Shown here piece by piece: positions 1-13,028 of a DNA stretch of 64,000 nt (position 1 is the stretch's first letter; every line of letters starts with the position of its first letter). Under the pieces are notes generated by a model, which was not told the origin of the DNA, searched no databases, and saw only the letters and a list, made by a program, of their open reading frames with translations. Location of the stretch: contig VWZL01001357.1 in assembly GCA_013396915.1 (NCBI GenBank), positions 187,259-251,258 on the forward strand, read 5' to 3'. The DNA is from Stercorarius parasiticus (taxonomy: Eukaryota; Chordata; Aves; Charadriiformes; Stercorariidae). The position numbers and the translations under genes are program-made.

Positions 1-3000
1 AAGCATGCATAAAAGCGAAGTATAAACTGATACACTACGATACAAGTGGTAATAATTGCTGGTACCCTGTACAGTAGTTTGTTTCAAAGAGGCGGTGGGG
101 CCCAGACAACCGAGTGCAGGCATCGATCTGGTTTAGCAGGACTGAATTATTTCAGTCTTTGGATTTTTAATATTTATGTAGTTACCCTTTTACCAGTGAG
201 GCTGTGATGCTTTGGAAAAATATGTTATATGTATTATTAATGCCATGTTTAAATAATGGGAGACAATTAAACAATCACTGGGTAATAGTTTCCCAGGTGT
301 AATTCTATTTTATATATTTTGTAGATATGTAATGTATTCTCACAGAGGCTACATTACTTAATTACCCAGTGCTTTTAAAGTATTTTGGTAAAAATAGGTG
401 TGCAAAAAAAGGTATTATTATTTCACAGGTGGCATAAAAGCAGCTTCATTAAGGGGGCTGCTACTAATAGTCTTTTAATACAGAAAGCCAGGAGATGGTT
501 CTTCACATGGTACATTAAACAGTGAAATATGCCAATTTTGACTTGATTTCTATGCTGCTAAACTACCCCACATTCATTTGCTTCAGCTTTAAGCCCTTCC
601 ATTCTAGTATTCTCTAGCCCCGGTTACAGAATTGCAGCTTGCTTTTCACCTATCTTCTAACAGTTTAACATAGATGTCTGGGTCCAGTCCATTGTTCCAA
701 TTGTATATAGTTTAAAAAGCTCTGCAGTATTTTACTCTTTCCATTATATCTTGGCTTCCCTGAGCGCTCTGCTCGCTGCATTTTGCTTGTACTGGCTCTG
801 TTTTCTAAACCCATTTATGGCTTTTTTTTCTGTACACACTTGTTCATTGGGGAGCTTAAATTGACTTCTCTCCATTCTGTTTCCTTAACTAAAAATGCAC
901 CATTAAGGTTGATTGAAGTCTTTTGAAAACACTTCATAAAAAATGAAAGGCCATAAGAAATTAGGCTACCAGTGTTTGCAAATACCTGTTTTCAGCCAAA
1001 TTGATGGGAAGGAATAAGAACTGAAATTTAAAAATGCTACTGATATATATTTGTTTGCTGCTTATTTTTATGAGACTAGAAAAAGCATGTGTAAAACATT
1101 TTGAGGGATAAAATATTGAGACATTAACAAAATAAGTCATGCGCTAGCTTTTTGTTGCAGAAAGCTTTTCCCCCAAAAAACATCAGGCACGGTTCTGAAG
1201 ACAGAAAGTAACATAATGAACAGAAGCATCTGGATCAGTTATTTTCATGATTTTCTTTCTAGAAATTTTTTTTATTCTTAAATATTTCTCTTCAGAGAAC
1301 AGGAAAACTATTTCTTTCTCAGAGTAACATTTGAACCATGGAATAACATATTTATCAGGAATAGGAGGGGTTCTTAAGAAATTGCTTTACAAATGGGAGA
1401 AAAAGAGAAGTTAATTAAATCAGCAAGACTTTGAGTCTCCTTTCAGCGCAAAAACATCTGTGCAGTGGTTGAGGATATTAAGTGTGATTTACATTACGTA
1501 TGCATACACTTAATAAACAAAGCAGCCTTGCTTCACAAATCACCCAACAGGAACAAGGAAAGTCATTCTGAACAGCACACTGAATTGTCAAGGAAAATTT
1601 TGTGGACATATGGAAATGCATCTACTTTAAAAAGAGAAATATCAAGAGGGATTTGCAGGAAGTTAAAAGCAAAGCAAGTGCTTTAGAATCAAAAGTGATT
1701 ACACGGAAAATGGCAGCTTGCTTGTCAGAGCAGCTGAAACAGCTTCCCCACCAAACAAAATACTAATCGTTCCAGCTGTTTCCAGGCTCTCCTAATACTG
1801 ATGCTTGTCATTAAAAAATATATGCTTTAGAAATGTGGAAAGCTCTGAAAGGAAAATTATTTGATTTTAGTTTATTTTTAGGTAATTTTTCAGACAACTG
1901 CCAAACGTATTTTATTTATGAGATATGTTACTTCTATGGCTTTTTCTGTTTTCAGAAATAGAGAGATTCATTCTGACAGTCATCCCACTAAACGTAGACA
2001 TCTAAAATGAGGAAGACTTTCAGTATAAGACTTCTGTTATGGAACAGTAGCAAAAAATCTGCATAGTGTGAATTTTACTTAATATAATTTTTCCAACAAA
2101 AAAATCTTAATGTGGACACTCACACACACACCTAGCCCAAAGATCAAACTCGGGTTTGAATTCAAGATCAAACAAACTTGTAAATGAAAGTTGTTCCCAG
2201 ACTTTGCCTTTAATATTATGATCCATTTAAAATTTTTGTTCCCTTTTATTTTATAAAAACAATAGAATAAACCCGCCAGACCTCAAATGCGGTAGTATTT
2301 GATGGTGTACGTGAACACAAATTGTAGCATACTGTATCACTTCCTTTAGAAATTCTCCCGTTAATGGAGGAAAAGAGCAGCGAGATCAACAAGAAAAGTA
2401 GCTAAGTACAAGGAGGTCATGCAGCAGCGATGAGTTCTGTAGCGGAGGCACAAGGAAACCCTGTCAGTTTCCATCCCATTAAACAAGCTATGAGCTATGT
2501 GTTGGACTCGCTGGGATTACCAGCAAACCCCTACCAAGCTGCGTGCTAGCTCTTGCTCACATCCTCTATCAATTATTCAGTTCCTTTTATGCAAATAATG
2601 TTTCATAGAAGCAGTGGAGATCCATAATGGGAAAAAAAGTAACATCCATTTAGAAGAATTAAATGGTAGATGAAAAGTGTTACACTTTGCAGGCAAAAGC
2701 TATTGAAGTGGTGCAGCACCAATACTTTTTAAATGTCCGCATGCATGCACGGATGGGGAGATTCAAAGTTTTGTTTACTTTTTTTTGACAATCAACTTCA
2801 TACAAAATTAAGTAAGAAGGCAATAGACAAAGACTCCTGCATTCACAGTTCTGCCTAGGGGACAGTTGCAGAAGCAAGGCCTCTGTAGCAGATCTGCCTG
2901 TGTTCTGCAGGCTCTAAGCTTTCATTTTGTATTTTACAGGGAATGTATGCAATAAGCCTGGATGCAAATGGTGTTCATACCAAAGAGAGGCTTCGCTGTT

Positions 3001-5542
3001 CTTTAGAGTCAGGAGTCAGAAAAAAAACTAAGGGCCACTTCTGCATCCTTTGATCAGGCAAAACATCCTATTGGTTTCAATGCATATATGGGATCAAGAC
3101 TCCCTTGCTGTAGCACCACTACAGTTCACTGGGCCAAATTCAGTAACGGTGTATGCAGAGGCAATGCCATTCCCGTCAGTGGAAGTAAGTCTGCTGAGTG
3201 AGATTCAACAAAGATGCTCCAAGAAGGCTTGCTTTCCTCTGAGACTCTTCCCACAAAAGAGATTGATAAGTAAATACAGACAATCCTGGGTGCATCCAGC
3301 CAAAGAACTGATCATGGCTCTATTGCGAGCCTTTAAATCCTTGTCTGGGATTTTACTTGAAGGTTTATCCCTCTTCTTGTCAGTAAACTAAGTATAGCCT
3401 TCCTGCTGAATTGTCTGTGGGCTGTTTGACCACTTATGTCTGGGTCTACACTGCCAAGTTTGGGAGTGATGGTACCCCAGTAATGTCTCTCCACTGCAAA
3501 GGCTGAGGTGGAGCTGCTTGTCATGAACATAAATAGGTCAAGACCACCGTCATCCTGTGCACTCCAACATCAATTAGAGAATCTCAAAATAACCTTGAAT
3601 TTTATGCCAGAAAACCAGTGTTTAATAAGGCAGAAGCACAGAAAGAGGACCACAGCCTCAAGGTTTCTGTGTGTCCTGCTGCAGCCCCTTTACCACACTT
3701 TGCTAGTGGAACTCTTTGTGTGCAAGGAGTGTGAATCAAAAGCAAACAAAATGTTATTAAATCTTTCGACTTAATTTTGGTAGACAATAGCTAAACACTA
3801 AAAAACTTCTTGTGGCTTGAATCTGTATTTCCTGGAAGTCGCATACATGCTCCAGAGTTTTAAATATGTCTTCTAGACACGAAGACATCTCTTCTAAAAG
3901 CTTTGTAATGTGAATGCCCTGTATATTTATGGTGCTTCTGCATTTAACTATCTTTAATTATACTGTTATTCACAAAGGAAATTTTTGCTAGACCAGGAGA
4001 GACTGAAAATGTGTTTAAATGGAGTGCAGTTAGCCCCCCAAAGAGAAATATACTTCCATTATAAAATTCTACACTGAAAAACACCCTGGAAATAGGCAAA
4101 GGTGGAATTTAAAATCCCTGAAAGAGATGGAAATTTGAAAGACTATTACACACAAGCATACATAAGTTCAGACGATTAAAAAGAAGCAAATCTATAGGGG
4201 GTACACACCTATTTCTAATTTCATGTTCAGGACATCGTGCTTTTACAGCCTACAGAAATGAAAGCTATTCACCTATAACAGGCTGGCAGAGCAATGCTCT
4301 GCATCTCAAATGGAAAAGCTCATGGAAGCTCCAAGTCCTTTAAGAAACTTTGGCTTCTTTAAGGCACAGGATATTTCTACTCAGGGTTTTACAAGGGACT
4401 TTCTGTAGGGTTGAAAATTACACGTGGAGCACAAGAGCAAAAAGCTGCACTGAGCAGTCTCTGCAGAGAGCTATCTGCACTCACTCTCATCCCTTTCCTC
4501 TCCCTTTATCCCTAGCTAAGGCCAGCTGTTAAGTCTTGCCTTAAAATTGAGTTGTTATCTGTGGAGGGCTGGGACTGACCTTGTACAGAGATCAATAACG
4601 CAAGGCCATGAGTACCACATGCTGCATGAGCACTCCTACTTTTTCCTCCACGTAGTACTTTTACAACCAATTCACTCAGAAGGGGCTATCTGCTGTTTTG
4701 TTTCATTCCCCTGCCTCCATCAGCTACACATGTACTCCTCTCTCTCCTTTGGGCTCACCTTAGAGGTACAAACTGTTTTCCCTGACATTACTGCGTCCTT
4801 TTTCAGGTCCCTCTAGCTCTCCTGCAATGAACAAACCTAACCGCTAGCAGGTGACAGCCAGGCAGTGACACTTAGATGCAATGTGATCCGTTGTCTGTAC
4901 AAAAACCGGAAGTCACCCTCAGACCCATTTCACAAGAAGTCAGGGCTCCAAATTAACCAGAAAGCAAAACGAATCTGACTCAAAGGCTGTGCTGCTCTCA
5001 CAGACCCGCGTTGAGCTCTGCAACACTGCAAGTGGTCTTTCCTTGCCTTAAAATTTCAAGAATAGGATTTAAATCTTCGATTTATTCTGGTGCGGATCTG
5101 CCATAGCCCTGCTGAAGTGAGGGGGGAGTCTCTGTTACCTTGTGTACTCATGGCCTGTCTTGATAGCTCTGATGTAGAAAATCAGCAGTACAACAAAGAC
5201 ACCTCGTGGCTGTCCTGCAAACCGCACGCCAGACAAAGACAACTTACCAGCCAGAAAGGGGATCTGACCACAACCTCAGTGTCTGTGGTTTGGTAACAAT
5301 CTTCACACTTACTACCTGCCATCTATTTCTAAGTATAATTAATACTAATCCCTCTTTCAAATCACCTAGGAGAAACAAACAAACAAACAAAGTATAAGAT
5401 GAGTATAATAACCTCTTGTCAAAATTAAATCATATAATTCATAGAAATTTGATGATGGCTTCCAAATTAATCATAGAAACTCAAATTATTAGATTAGAAA
5501 AACCCACAGTAACTCTAGTAGTAACTCAATTTGGCCTGACGT
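1..5542. other. Non-genic stretch, AT-rich
   Basis: No exon with recognisable homology, splice pairing or coding bias was found on either strand. Open frames are short and overlap on opposite strands. A segment near 3110-3190 (a 'gggccaaattcagtaa' core followed by 'cccgtcagtgga') resembles the old amniote interspersed repeats that contain 'gggccaaattc' and 'attgacttcagtgg' blocks. That assignment is a recollection and weak. If synteny with mammals holds, this lies between LRRC9 and PCNX4. Confidence 0.6.
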
Positions 5543-6040
5543 GTCCCCTCACTACAACAAAAGACACTGAGGTGCTGGAGCGGGTCCAGAGAAGGGCAAT
5601 GAAGCTGGTGAGGGGTCTGGAGAATAAGTGTTATGAGGAGTGGCTGAGGGAGCTGGGGTTGTTTAGCCTGGAGAAAAGGAGGCTGAGGGGAGACCTTATC
5701 CCTCTCTACAACTGCCTGAAAGGAGGGTGTAGAGAGGGGGTTGTCAGTCTCTTCTCCCAAGTAACAGGCGATAGGACAAGAGGAAACGGCCTCAAGTTGC
5801 TCCAGGGGAGGTTTAGATTAGATACTAGGAAAAATTTCTTCACCAAAAGGGTCATCAAGCATTGGAGCAGGCTGCCCAGGGAAGTGGTGGAGTCACCATC
5901 CTTGGAAGTATTTAAGGGACGTGTAGACGTGGCGCTTAGAGACATGGTTTAGTGATGGTTTTTGTCAGTGTTAGGTTAACAGTTGGACTAGATGATCTGA
6001 AAGGTCCCTTCTAACCTAGGTGATTCTATGATTCTATGAT
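5543..6040 (+). mobile_element. CR1 LINE, 5'-truncated copy
   Basis: This is the 3' end of a CR1 non-LTR retrotransposon, sense on the plus strand. It runs from the end of the reverse-transcriptase ORF through the 3' UTR and ends in 'gattctatgattctatgat', the octamer tail of avian CR1. Typical blocks are 'gtgctggagcgggtccagag' and 'tttagcctggagaaaagg'. A 178-codon open frame at 5416-5952 is largely this element and is not a host gene. The extreme 5' truncation is normal for CR1, and no target-site duplication was evident. Confidence 0.95.
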
Positions 6041-9000
6041 ATGCGAAGTGAACGTAATGAAAAATTTATCAAGTCTGGAAGTAAGCTCTTACATTAGGGA
6101 TAGTACTCTAAAGCCTTCTAAGAATTTTCATTTCATACTAACATGGTAAGTTATCAACACTTACTTTTAAAATACTTATAATTTTATTAGAAATCGGCAG
6201 ATATGTAACATCTTTATAGTTTTGTATACCAGTATGTTTTTTAAGACCCTATGTATTCTGATACTCTATACCCCAAACCCTATATTTTTAAAAACATAAT
6301 ATGAAAAGTGAAATGTATTTTTTTAAAAATAGATGGAATAATAAAGCCCATAATTACATTCAGATGTAGTTTCATTGCTATTCCTTGTGTCTGTTCACAC
6401 ACAGATATATATGAGAAAGGCTCTATAGGTACAGTAAGCGTACCTATAGAGGTACATTATAGGGAAGTAGCAATTTTTGTGATTATCTAAACCTGTGTTT
6501 CTGAACAGCAAAACAAAATAATGCACAGCAAATTTACCAGCATAAAACCTTGATCTGAGACTTACTTAATTCATTACAATATAACCCATGATATTTTCCC
6601 AGTTTAGTAAAAAGGAAGAGTAATTAATTCCGATCATAAAGCTCTTGGAAAAAAGACCAACCCACTACGTAGTAAACGTGGAGAGATCAGACTCTGTCCT
6701 CTGTTTTTCCAGTGCAAATCTGAAGAAATTATAATGAACTCAGGCTTCTTGTTAACGGAATTCTGAGATGTTATTGCTGATTTATACCAGGGTGAGTGAA
6801 AACAGAAAAAACCAAAGCGATCTCTGATTCCTACAGGATCCAGATATTCTGCATGTGCGTAAATGGTTGCTTCGCTGAATTAAATAATTTCATTACATAA
6901 TTGATATTTCATATTCATTATATATTCACAATCAGTGTATTAAAATAAAAGTTCAAATGGCCAAATTATCCCTTCACTAACACCACTCAAGTCTGTGGAG
7001 TAATGCGTAGGAAGATTTTTTTTTCCCCCAGAATTTCTCTAATTTTCACAGCACTTTTGACTCTTACGGTTGATTTAATGTGGAAAGGCAAGAAACAATT
7101 CCAAGTCAAACCACTGAGACTTTGTTTTAAAAAATATCCTTTAACTTAGAGAAGTAATAATCATAATAATACATACTTAATACATTAATAACATGATATT
7201 CAGTCCAATCATGCACTTCCATGACAATAACTTTGTTATGTACCCTTCATGGATGAAATCGGGACTTCACTTAAGTAACTTGGAGCTCTACTGCTAATAC
7301 AGCCAAGCCAAGATTTCACTATGTCCTTCAGTACATCCCTCTACAAGCATTTTCAGAACTTCTTTTGTCTCATGAAGAAGAGATTATTTACAAAGAAGAT
7401 GAAATACTGAATTCCCTTAGGATCAGATTTGTAAACATACCCACGTATTGCTCTGTTAGCCCTGTGAGGCTTAAATATTTTACTAGTTTTAATCCTACTG
7501 AAAATCAGCTATCATATTCCCCATATTAACAGGTGGTTCACAAATGACAAGAAGATAAATATACCATTAGTGGTTCATAGACATCCTGTTGCATCTTTTA
7601 ACTCCAATCTAACTTGTTGATTTTTTTTGTATAAGGAGAAAGCATTTAACCCCGTTCAGCAGTGGTAACAAGAAAACAGTACTGACCTGATACTATGGAG
7701 CACGTGTCCCAGAAAGTGACCTGAAAGAACTGGTAAGATAGTAACATATTATCTTATTATCACTCTCATCTACAAGCAGCTGATGGATGGAGTGACCACC
7801 TACTGCTTTGTGCCATCAAAGGCTAAAAAGCCAACACTCTACAACACAGGTGTTTCCTTTCAAGTCCAAATTATCTTTTTTAAATCATATATTTTTGGTA
7901 GAATTTGCCTTCTATTGAAATATAATTTATAACTATAATATTTAAAACTGAACAAAATGAAGCCTGGCAGATCTTAATATTCAGAAAGACGAACAAATGT
8001 GACGTTCTGTTTTAAGCAGGGGACTGTAGTAGAGACTCCAGTGGTAAAGCAAAGTTGTTTTGCACATTAAAACTATTTGGACTCAGGAAACTAGGAGCTT
8101 CCTTCCTACACAGATACACAGTCAGAGTTGAACTTACATTACCATACAAACTAACTCTTTGACTACCAAAGATTAATGAAGAAATGCATGGGTTCATATG
8201 TTTTCTGGTGATGGAATACAACTATAAATTTAGCTTAAATGATTACTGTAGTCTTCCTGCTTTGATGTACCAGTGAATCTTCCTTGAAGTTCAAAAAATA
8301 AGTACTGATTAAAGGCTGATGCTGTAGACAGAAACAATGAAAAGTATCTCATAACGACATTGTTGTTTCATTTTTACTTTAGGGCTGTGTGCAGAATTTC
8401 TCATTTTTAATAAAATTAAAAAAATAAATTAATAAGTAAATATCAGTAACAACTGATGCTAAGAGGTGCTACAAATATCAAGTTAAAAAGTTTAGGGAAG
8501 GTAATGCTTCAAAGAAATATAACCACAGTAGGGTAAGAATTAGGCTGTTAAGACACCTGAATAGCTTTAACTCTGCCTGAAGAGATGCCATGAGGGGAAG
8601 GATTAAAAAAAGGGCTGATTTGTCCTAAAACATTACTTCATCTAACCTGGGATAATGTGACTAGTGTTGCTTAATCAGAGACAAACATTTTTTTTTTATT
8701 ATTATTATCTGGGTGCCTTTGCGGTGGTGTTCTAATTTTTGCATGTTGGATTTAATAAAAAGTAAGATTAAACTGGAACACCCAGACACTATACATAGTT
8801 TTGCAATGTTACAACAAGCTGAGAGAAAGGGGAAAAGATCAAAGAACACGTGGCATGTGAGGAAATGCAGACCAAGCTACTGGTAGAGGATGCTTGCTAC
8901 AGCATCTCTTCTACGTTATTTAAAAATACATGGTCTCCATTTGTTGGTTTTTTAATGTGTGAGGATCAATCTATAACATGGGGAAGGAGTCATACATGCT

Positions 9001-9094
9001 GTTTTAAGCCAGGAAAAACCCACACTTTTTAAGTAAAACAGAAGAACCTCTAAAAGGATCCTGGACAGTATGCAGTTAAGATAGAATCCAGTTC
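6041..9094. other. Non-genic stretch, AT-rich
   Basis: No gene recognised. At 6953-7010 there is a 'ggccaaattatcccttcact...aagtctgtggagta' segment that resembles the same class of old amniote repeat suspected at 3110-3190. The rest is AT-rich sequence with short homopolymer tracts and no open frame above about 70 codons that has supporting features. Confidence 0.55.
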
Positions 9095-9346
9095 TGTGAA
9101 GAGGGTGATGATAACTTTTTGACTCAGCTGGTGCAGGAGCCAACAAGGAGAGGTGTGCTACTGGACCTAGTACTGACAAACAAAGAGGGACTGGTGGAGG
9201 ACATTAAAGTTGGAGGCAGCCTTGGCTGTAGTGATCACGAGAAGATAAGAGTTCAGGATTGTGGGTAGTATGCACAAAACAAGTAGGATTGCAACCTTGG
9301 ACTTCAGGAGGGCTAACTTTGACCTCTTCAAGAAACTGCTATGTTT
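9095..9346 (+). mobile_element. CR1 LINE fragment, endonuclease end of ORF2
   Basis: An internal CR1 fragment on the plus strand. Read with indels it encodes the end of the ORF2 endonuclease domain and the following linker (motifs such as '[18 protein letters not shown]' and 'TLDFRRANFDLFKKLL'). It lacks both the 5' end and the 3' tail. Its last ~79 bases (9268-9346) are nearly identical, in inverted orientation, to 11382-11457 at the 5' edge of the next CR1, so the two fragments form an inverted pair about 2.1 kb apart. Confidence 0.88.
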
Positions 9347-9690
9347 TTTCCTTACCAGAAAAAATGTGTTTAAAAGCTGTAGGCTATATTTGCCAATGAA
9401 AGAGAGAGAGAAAATTAAGGTCTTGTACCCAAAGATGCTTCTCCACAACCATCCTCAATTGGTATTTACATATGCACAGAGATGATAGGAATAGTTTCCA
9501 AAGGAACATATATCTTTGGTGACTAATATCACCAAACCTCTAGAGAGGAAACACTTTAAATAAACCTTATTTAAACCAGATAGTCCCATGCTGAATCAGA
9601 TGTTACATTTGAGAAAGCAGTGGTCAGAGGAAGTGACTACTCAGCATGACTGATTTATACAGAACTAAATTCCCCATAGCCTTGATCTAG

Positions 9691-11457
9691 TCACAGAATC
9701 ACAGAATGATGGGTTGGAAGGGACCTCTGGAGATCATCTAGTCCAACCCCCCTGCCAGAGCAGGGTCACCTAGAGCAGGTTGCACAGGAACACGTCCAGG
9801 CGGGTTTTGAATGTCTCCAGAGATGGAGACTCCACCACCTCTCTGGGCAGCCTGTTCCAGTGCTCTGCCACCCTCAGGGTAAAGAAGTTCCTCCTCATGT
9901 TTAGATGGAACTTCCTGTGTTCAAGTTTGTGCCCATTACCTCTTGTCCTGTCACTGGACACCACTGAAAAGAGCCTGGCCCCATCCTCCTGACACCCACC
10001 CTTTCAGTATTTACAAGCGTTGATGAGATTCCCCCTCAGTCTTCTTTTTTTCCAGACTAAAAAGACCCAAATCCCTCAGCCTTTCTTCATAAGAGAGATG
10101 TTCCAGTCCCCTAATCATCTNNNNNNNNNNNNNNNNNNNNNNNNNNNNNNNNNNNNNNNNNNNNNNNNNNNNNNNNNNNNNNNNNNNNNNNNNNNNNNNN
10201 NNNNNNNNNNNNNNNNNNNNNNNNNNNNNNNNNNNNNNNNNNNNNNNNNNNNNNNNNNNNNNNNNNNNNNNNNNNNNNNNNNNNNNNNNNNNNNNNNNNN
10301 NNNNNNNNNNNNNTCTTTCAACCAGTTTTCAATCCACCCCACTGTTCATTCATCTAACCCACACTTCCTAAGCTTCCCTATGAGGATGCTGTGGGAGACC
10401 ATGTCAAACACCTTGCTGAAGTCAAGGTAGACAACATCCACTGCCCTCCCCTCATCTATCATCCAGTCATGCCACCATAGAAGGCTATCAGATTAGTCAC
10501 ATGATTTCCCCTTGGTGAATCCATGTTCAGTACTTCCGATAGTTTTCTTTTCCTCCACATGCTTTGAGATGACGCCCAGAATGAGCTGTTCCACCATCTT
10601 TCCAGGGATGGAGGTGAGGCTGACCGGCCTGTAGTTTCCTGGGTCTTCCCTCTTGCCCTTTTTGAAGACTGGAGTGACATTGGTCACCAGGCCTCCAGTC
10701 CTCAGGCACCTTACCTGTTCTCCAGGACCTTTGAAAAATGATGGAGAGTGGCCCAGCAATTACTTTTGCCAGCTCCCTCAGCACTCTTGGGTGCATCCCT
10801 TTGGGACCCACGGACTTGTGGATATCCAATTTACTTAATTGATCTCTAACTTGATCATCCTCAACCAAGGGGAAGTTTTCCTTCATCCAGACTTCCCCTG
10901 TTACCTCCAAAGTCTGGGATTCCTGAGGACTGGCCTGAGCAGTAAAGATCGAAGCAAAAAAGGCATTCAGTAACGTCTGTCACCATGGCTCCTGTCTCAT
11001 TCAACAGCAGGCCCATATTTTCTCTAGTTTTCCTTTTGCCTCTGATATACTTGAAACCCTTCCTGTTGACCTTGACACCCCTTGCCAGGTTTAATTCCAA
11101 GGAGGCCTCGCCTTTCCTTGTTTCATCCCTGCACACTCTGACAGCATTCTTGTAATCTTCCCAAGTGGTCAGTCCCTTCTTCCACTTGCTGTAAACTTCA
11201 TTCTTCCACTTGAGCTTTTTCGGAAGCTCCCTGCTCAACCATGCAGGTCTTCTGCGTCCCTTGCCTGATTTCTTGCTCTTAGGGATGCACCGATCCTGAG
11301 CTTGGAGAAAGTGGTATTTGAATATCAACCAGGTCTCTTGAGCCCCCCTACCTTCCAGAGCCCTCACCCACGGGACCTCTCCAAGCAGTTTCTTGAAGAG
11401 GTCAAAGTTAGCCCTCCTGAAGTCCAAGGTTGCGATCCTACTTGTTGTTTTGTGCAT
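9691..11457 (-). mobile_element. CR1 LINE, long minus-strand copy with reverse-transcriptase segment
   Basis: A CR1 copy on the minus strand. Its 3' end is at 9691 ('tcacagaatcacagaatgat', complement of the CR1 tail) and its truncated 5' end is at about 11457. The minus frame at 10861-11457 encodes the linker between endonuclease and reverse transcriptase. 10493-10910 encodes part of the reverse transcriptase, in shifting frames, with the family motifs 'NYRPVSLTS' and 'HGFTKGKSC'. The copy is broken by frameshifts and by the N gap at 10121-10313, so it is dead. Confidence 0.95.
10121..10313. other. Assembly gap (193 N)
   Basis: A run of N inside the minus-strand CR1 copy. The flanks belong to the same element, so the missing bases are probably CR1 sequence. 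The N-containing open frames that cross it are artefacts. Confidence 0.99.
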
Positions 11458-12807
11458 ACCTGTATACCATGGTGTACAGGTATAATAATATATGAAGTAT
11501 ACCTAAGAAAAATCCTTGTTTGGGGTTAATCTTACATGAAAAGCAACTATGCATACTGATTCCAGCAAGAATCACCTCACTAACTTACACAACCGATTTT
11601 GACGGAATCACTTTAAGAAGTAAATGTTAGTAATCAACATGGAAATTTAGAAGTCCTAGTGCCAGACCTGTTTGTTCACTTCCCTGTTGTGGAGAAACAT
11701 TTGATACAATAAGAAAACGTTGGTGTAACGTTCAGTCACACACTGCCTCATTCCAGCTGCTGGCAGTCAGTAATAGCAAGATACTGCTGTTTGTATCACA
11801 ACTATTCTATCTATTTAATCACAGTAACAGTTTCACCCTTGCATTTCTGCTTCCATACTTAACAGTCTTAATTGCTAAAAAAAAAAGAGACTTCATGCAG
11901 CAGAAAACAAACAAAAAACTAAACCAGAAAATCTTGAGTTAGTAACAGAACAGGATTAGGCATGGATTTGGGAGATACCACCTTATTTCTGTTAAACAGC
12001 TGGCTCTATTTTATAGTATAGTCATTGTTCTAATTGCAAAATTTTAAACTGTTGTCTAGATGTTTTCTTAGATGCATTGCAAGTTTTATCAGAAGAAAGA
12101 GAGTAAACACATTTGTGGTGGATCTGGAAACTGAGGTAAAGAAAATATGGCAGCATTTAGAGAAAGAAAAATAACATTTGAAGAAGCAGCAGTGTTTAGG
12201 GGTGGTAAGAGCCTCACCTGCCTGCATTTACTGTGTTGCCCTGATGCAGTTGGCTGGTTGGAGAAGTAGCACTGTGATGCACCAAATGGTTTAGAAGATT
12301 AGTTGCCGCTCCTTTGGCTTGCCTAAGAGCTCTTTCTGCATGGATGCTTCAGACATTATTTGTTGTAATTCCTGGGTTCTTAGACTTATCTGTGACACAA
12401 AATGCACATGGATATTCTCCCTGCAAAGCCTCACCCCAGCTGCCAATCATCAAGCACTGCACTCATTCTTCTTTTCTTCTTAATTTTCCTCACCAGAACA
12501 ATGTTGCATCATTTCCTTTCAGTTCCTGGCAAAGTTAAAACTTTAATAAATTAAAAGACAAACAAACAACCCAAAGCTTTTGAAAGCACTGAAAGACTAA
12601 TTCTTCTATCAATGATTCAGGCTGAATCCAAAGATCCATCCTAGGCTGAAGAACTGATAAAGATATGTATTCCTCCAGAAAACACATTTCTCAGCTCTGG
12701 GAAGGTTGTGAGAAACTTACAGACTTGCAATATACCCAGGGAAGATAAAAATGCCCTCTTAAAAATGCTTTATATGGCCATATAATAAGTAGCATGAAGG
12801 AGTATAA
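11458..12807. other. Non-genic stretch downstream of LRRC9
   Basis: Begins with a near-perfect palindrome (11458-11481, centred on ccatgg) directly abutting the 5' edge of the CR1. No coding sequence recognised. It could hold the LRRC9 3' UTR or a final exon if the donor at 12869 is used, but none was identified. Confidence 0.5.
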
Positions 12808-13028
12808 CTATATTAGGCATTCAGGAATACGTAATCCTGTTTGTTTATGATTACTTTCATTTGACTTACTCAGTAGAGGCTCTTCAAGTTCATGACCAAA
12901 TATAAGATCAGAGCCAAATAAACGGTTAATGTTTTCATTCAGATTCCCATTTGTTATTCTGAGAGGATTATGTCTTGTAAAGTTTGCTGGCAGTGTAGGA
13001 AATCCACAGTCCTTCAGAGAGTTTGCAA
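12808..13028 (-). pseudogene. LRRC9: LRRC9 C-terminal exon (open)
   Basis: Contains 'PLRITNGNLNENINRLFGSD' and 'GHELEE', matching the C-terminal tail of LRRC9 ('EITN...LGSD...EVEE'). The likely acceptor is 'tttcccag' at 13029-13030. The frame is open to a TAG at 12808-12810. A near-consensus donor 'ctga|gtaagt' lies at 12869, so the coding part may instead stop at 12870 and continue in an unseen exon further left. No lesion was seen in the aligned part. Confidence 0.75.

Noticed and set aside
5416..5952. 178-codon open frame on the plus strand
   Set aside because: It reads through a CR1 copy; the protein is the end of CR1 ORF2, with unique sequence added only at the start.
10861..11457. 198-codon open frame on the minus strand
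   Set aside because: CR1 ORF2 linker sequence, part of a truncated, frameshifted element.
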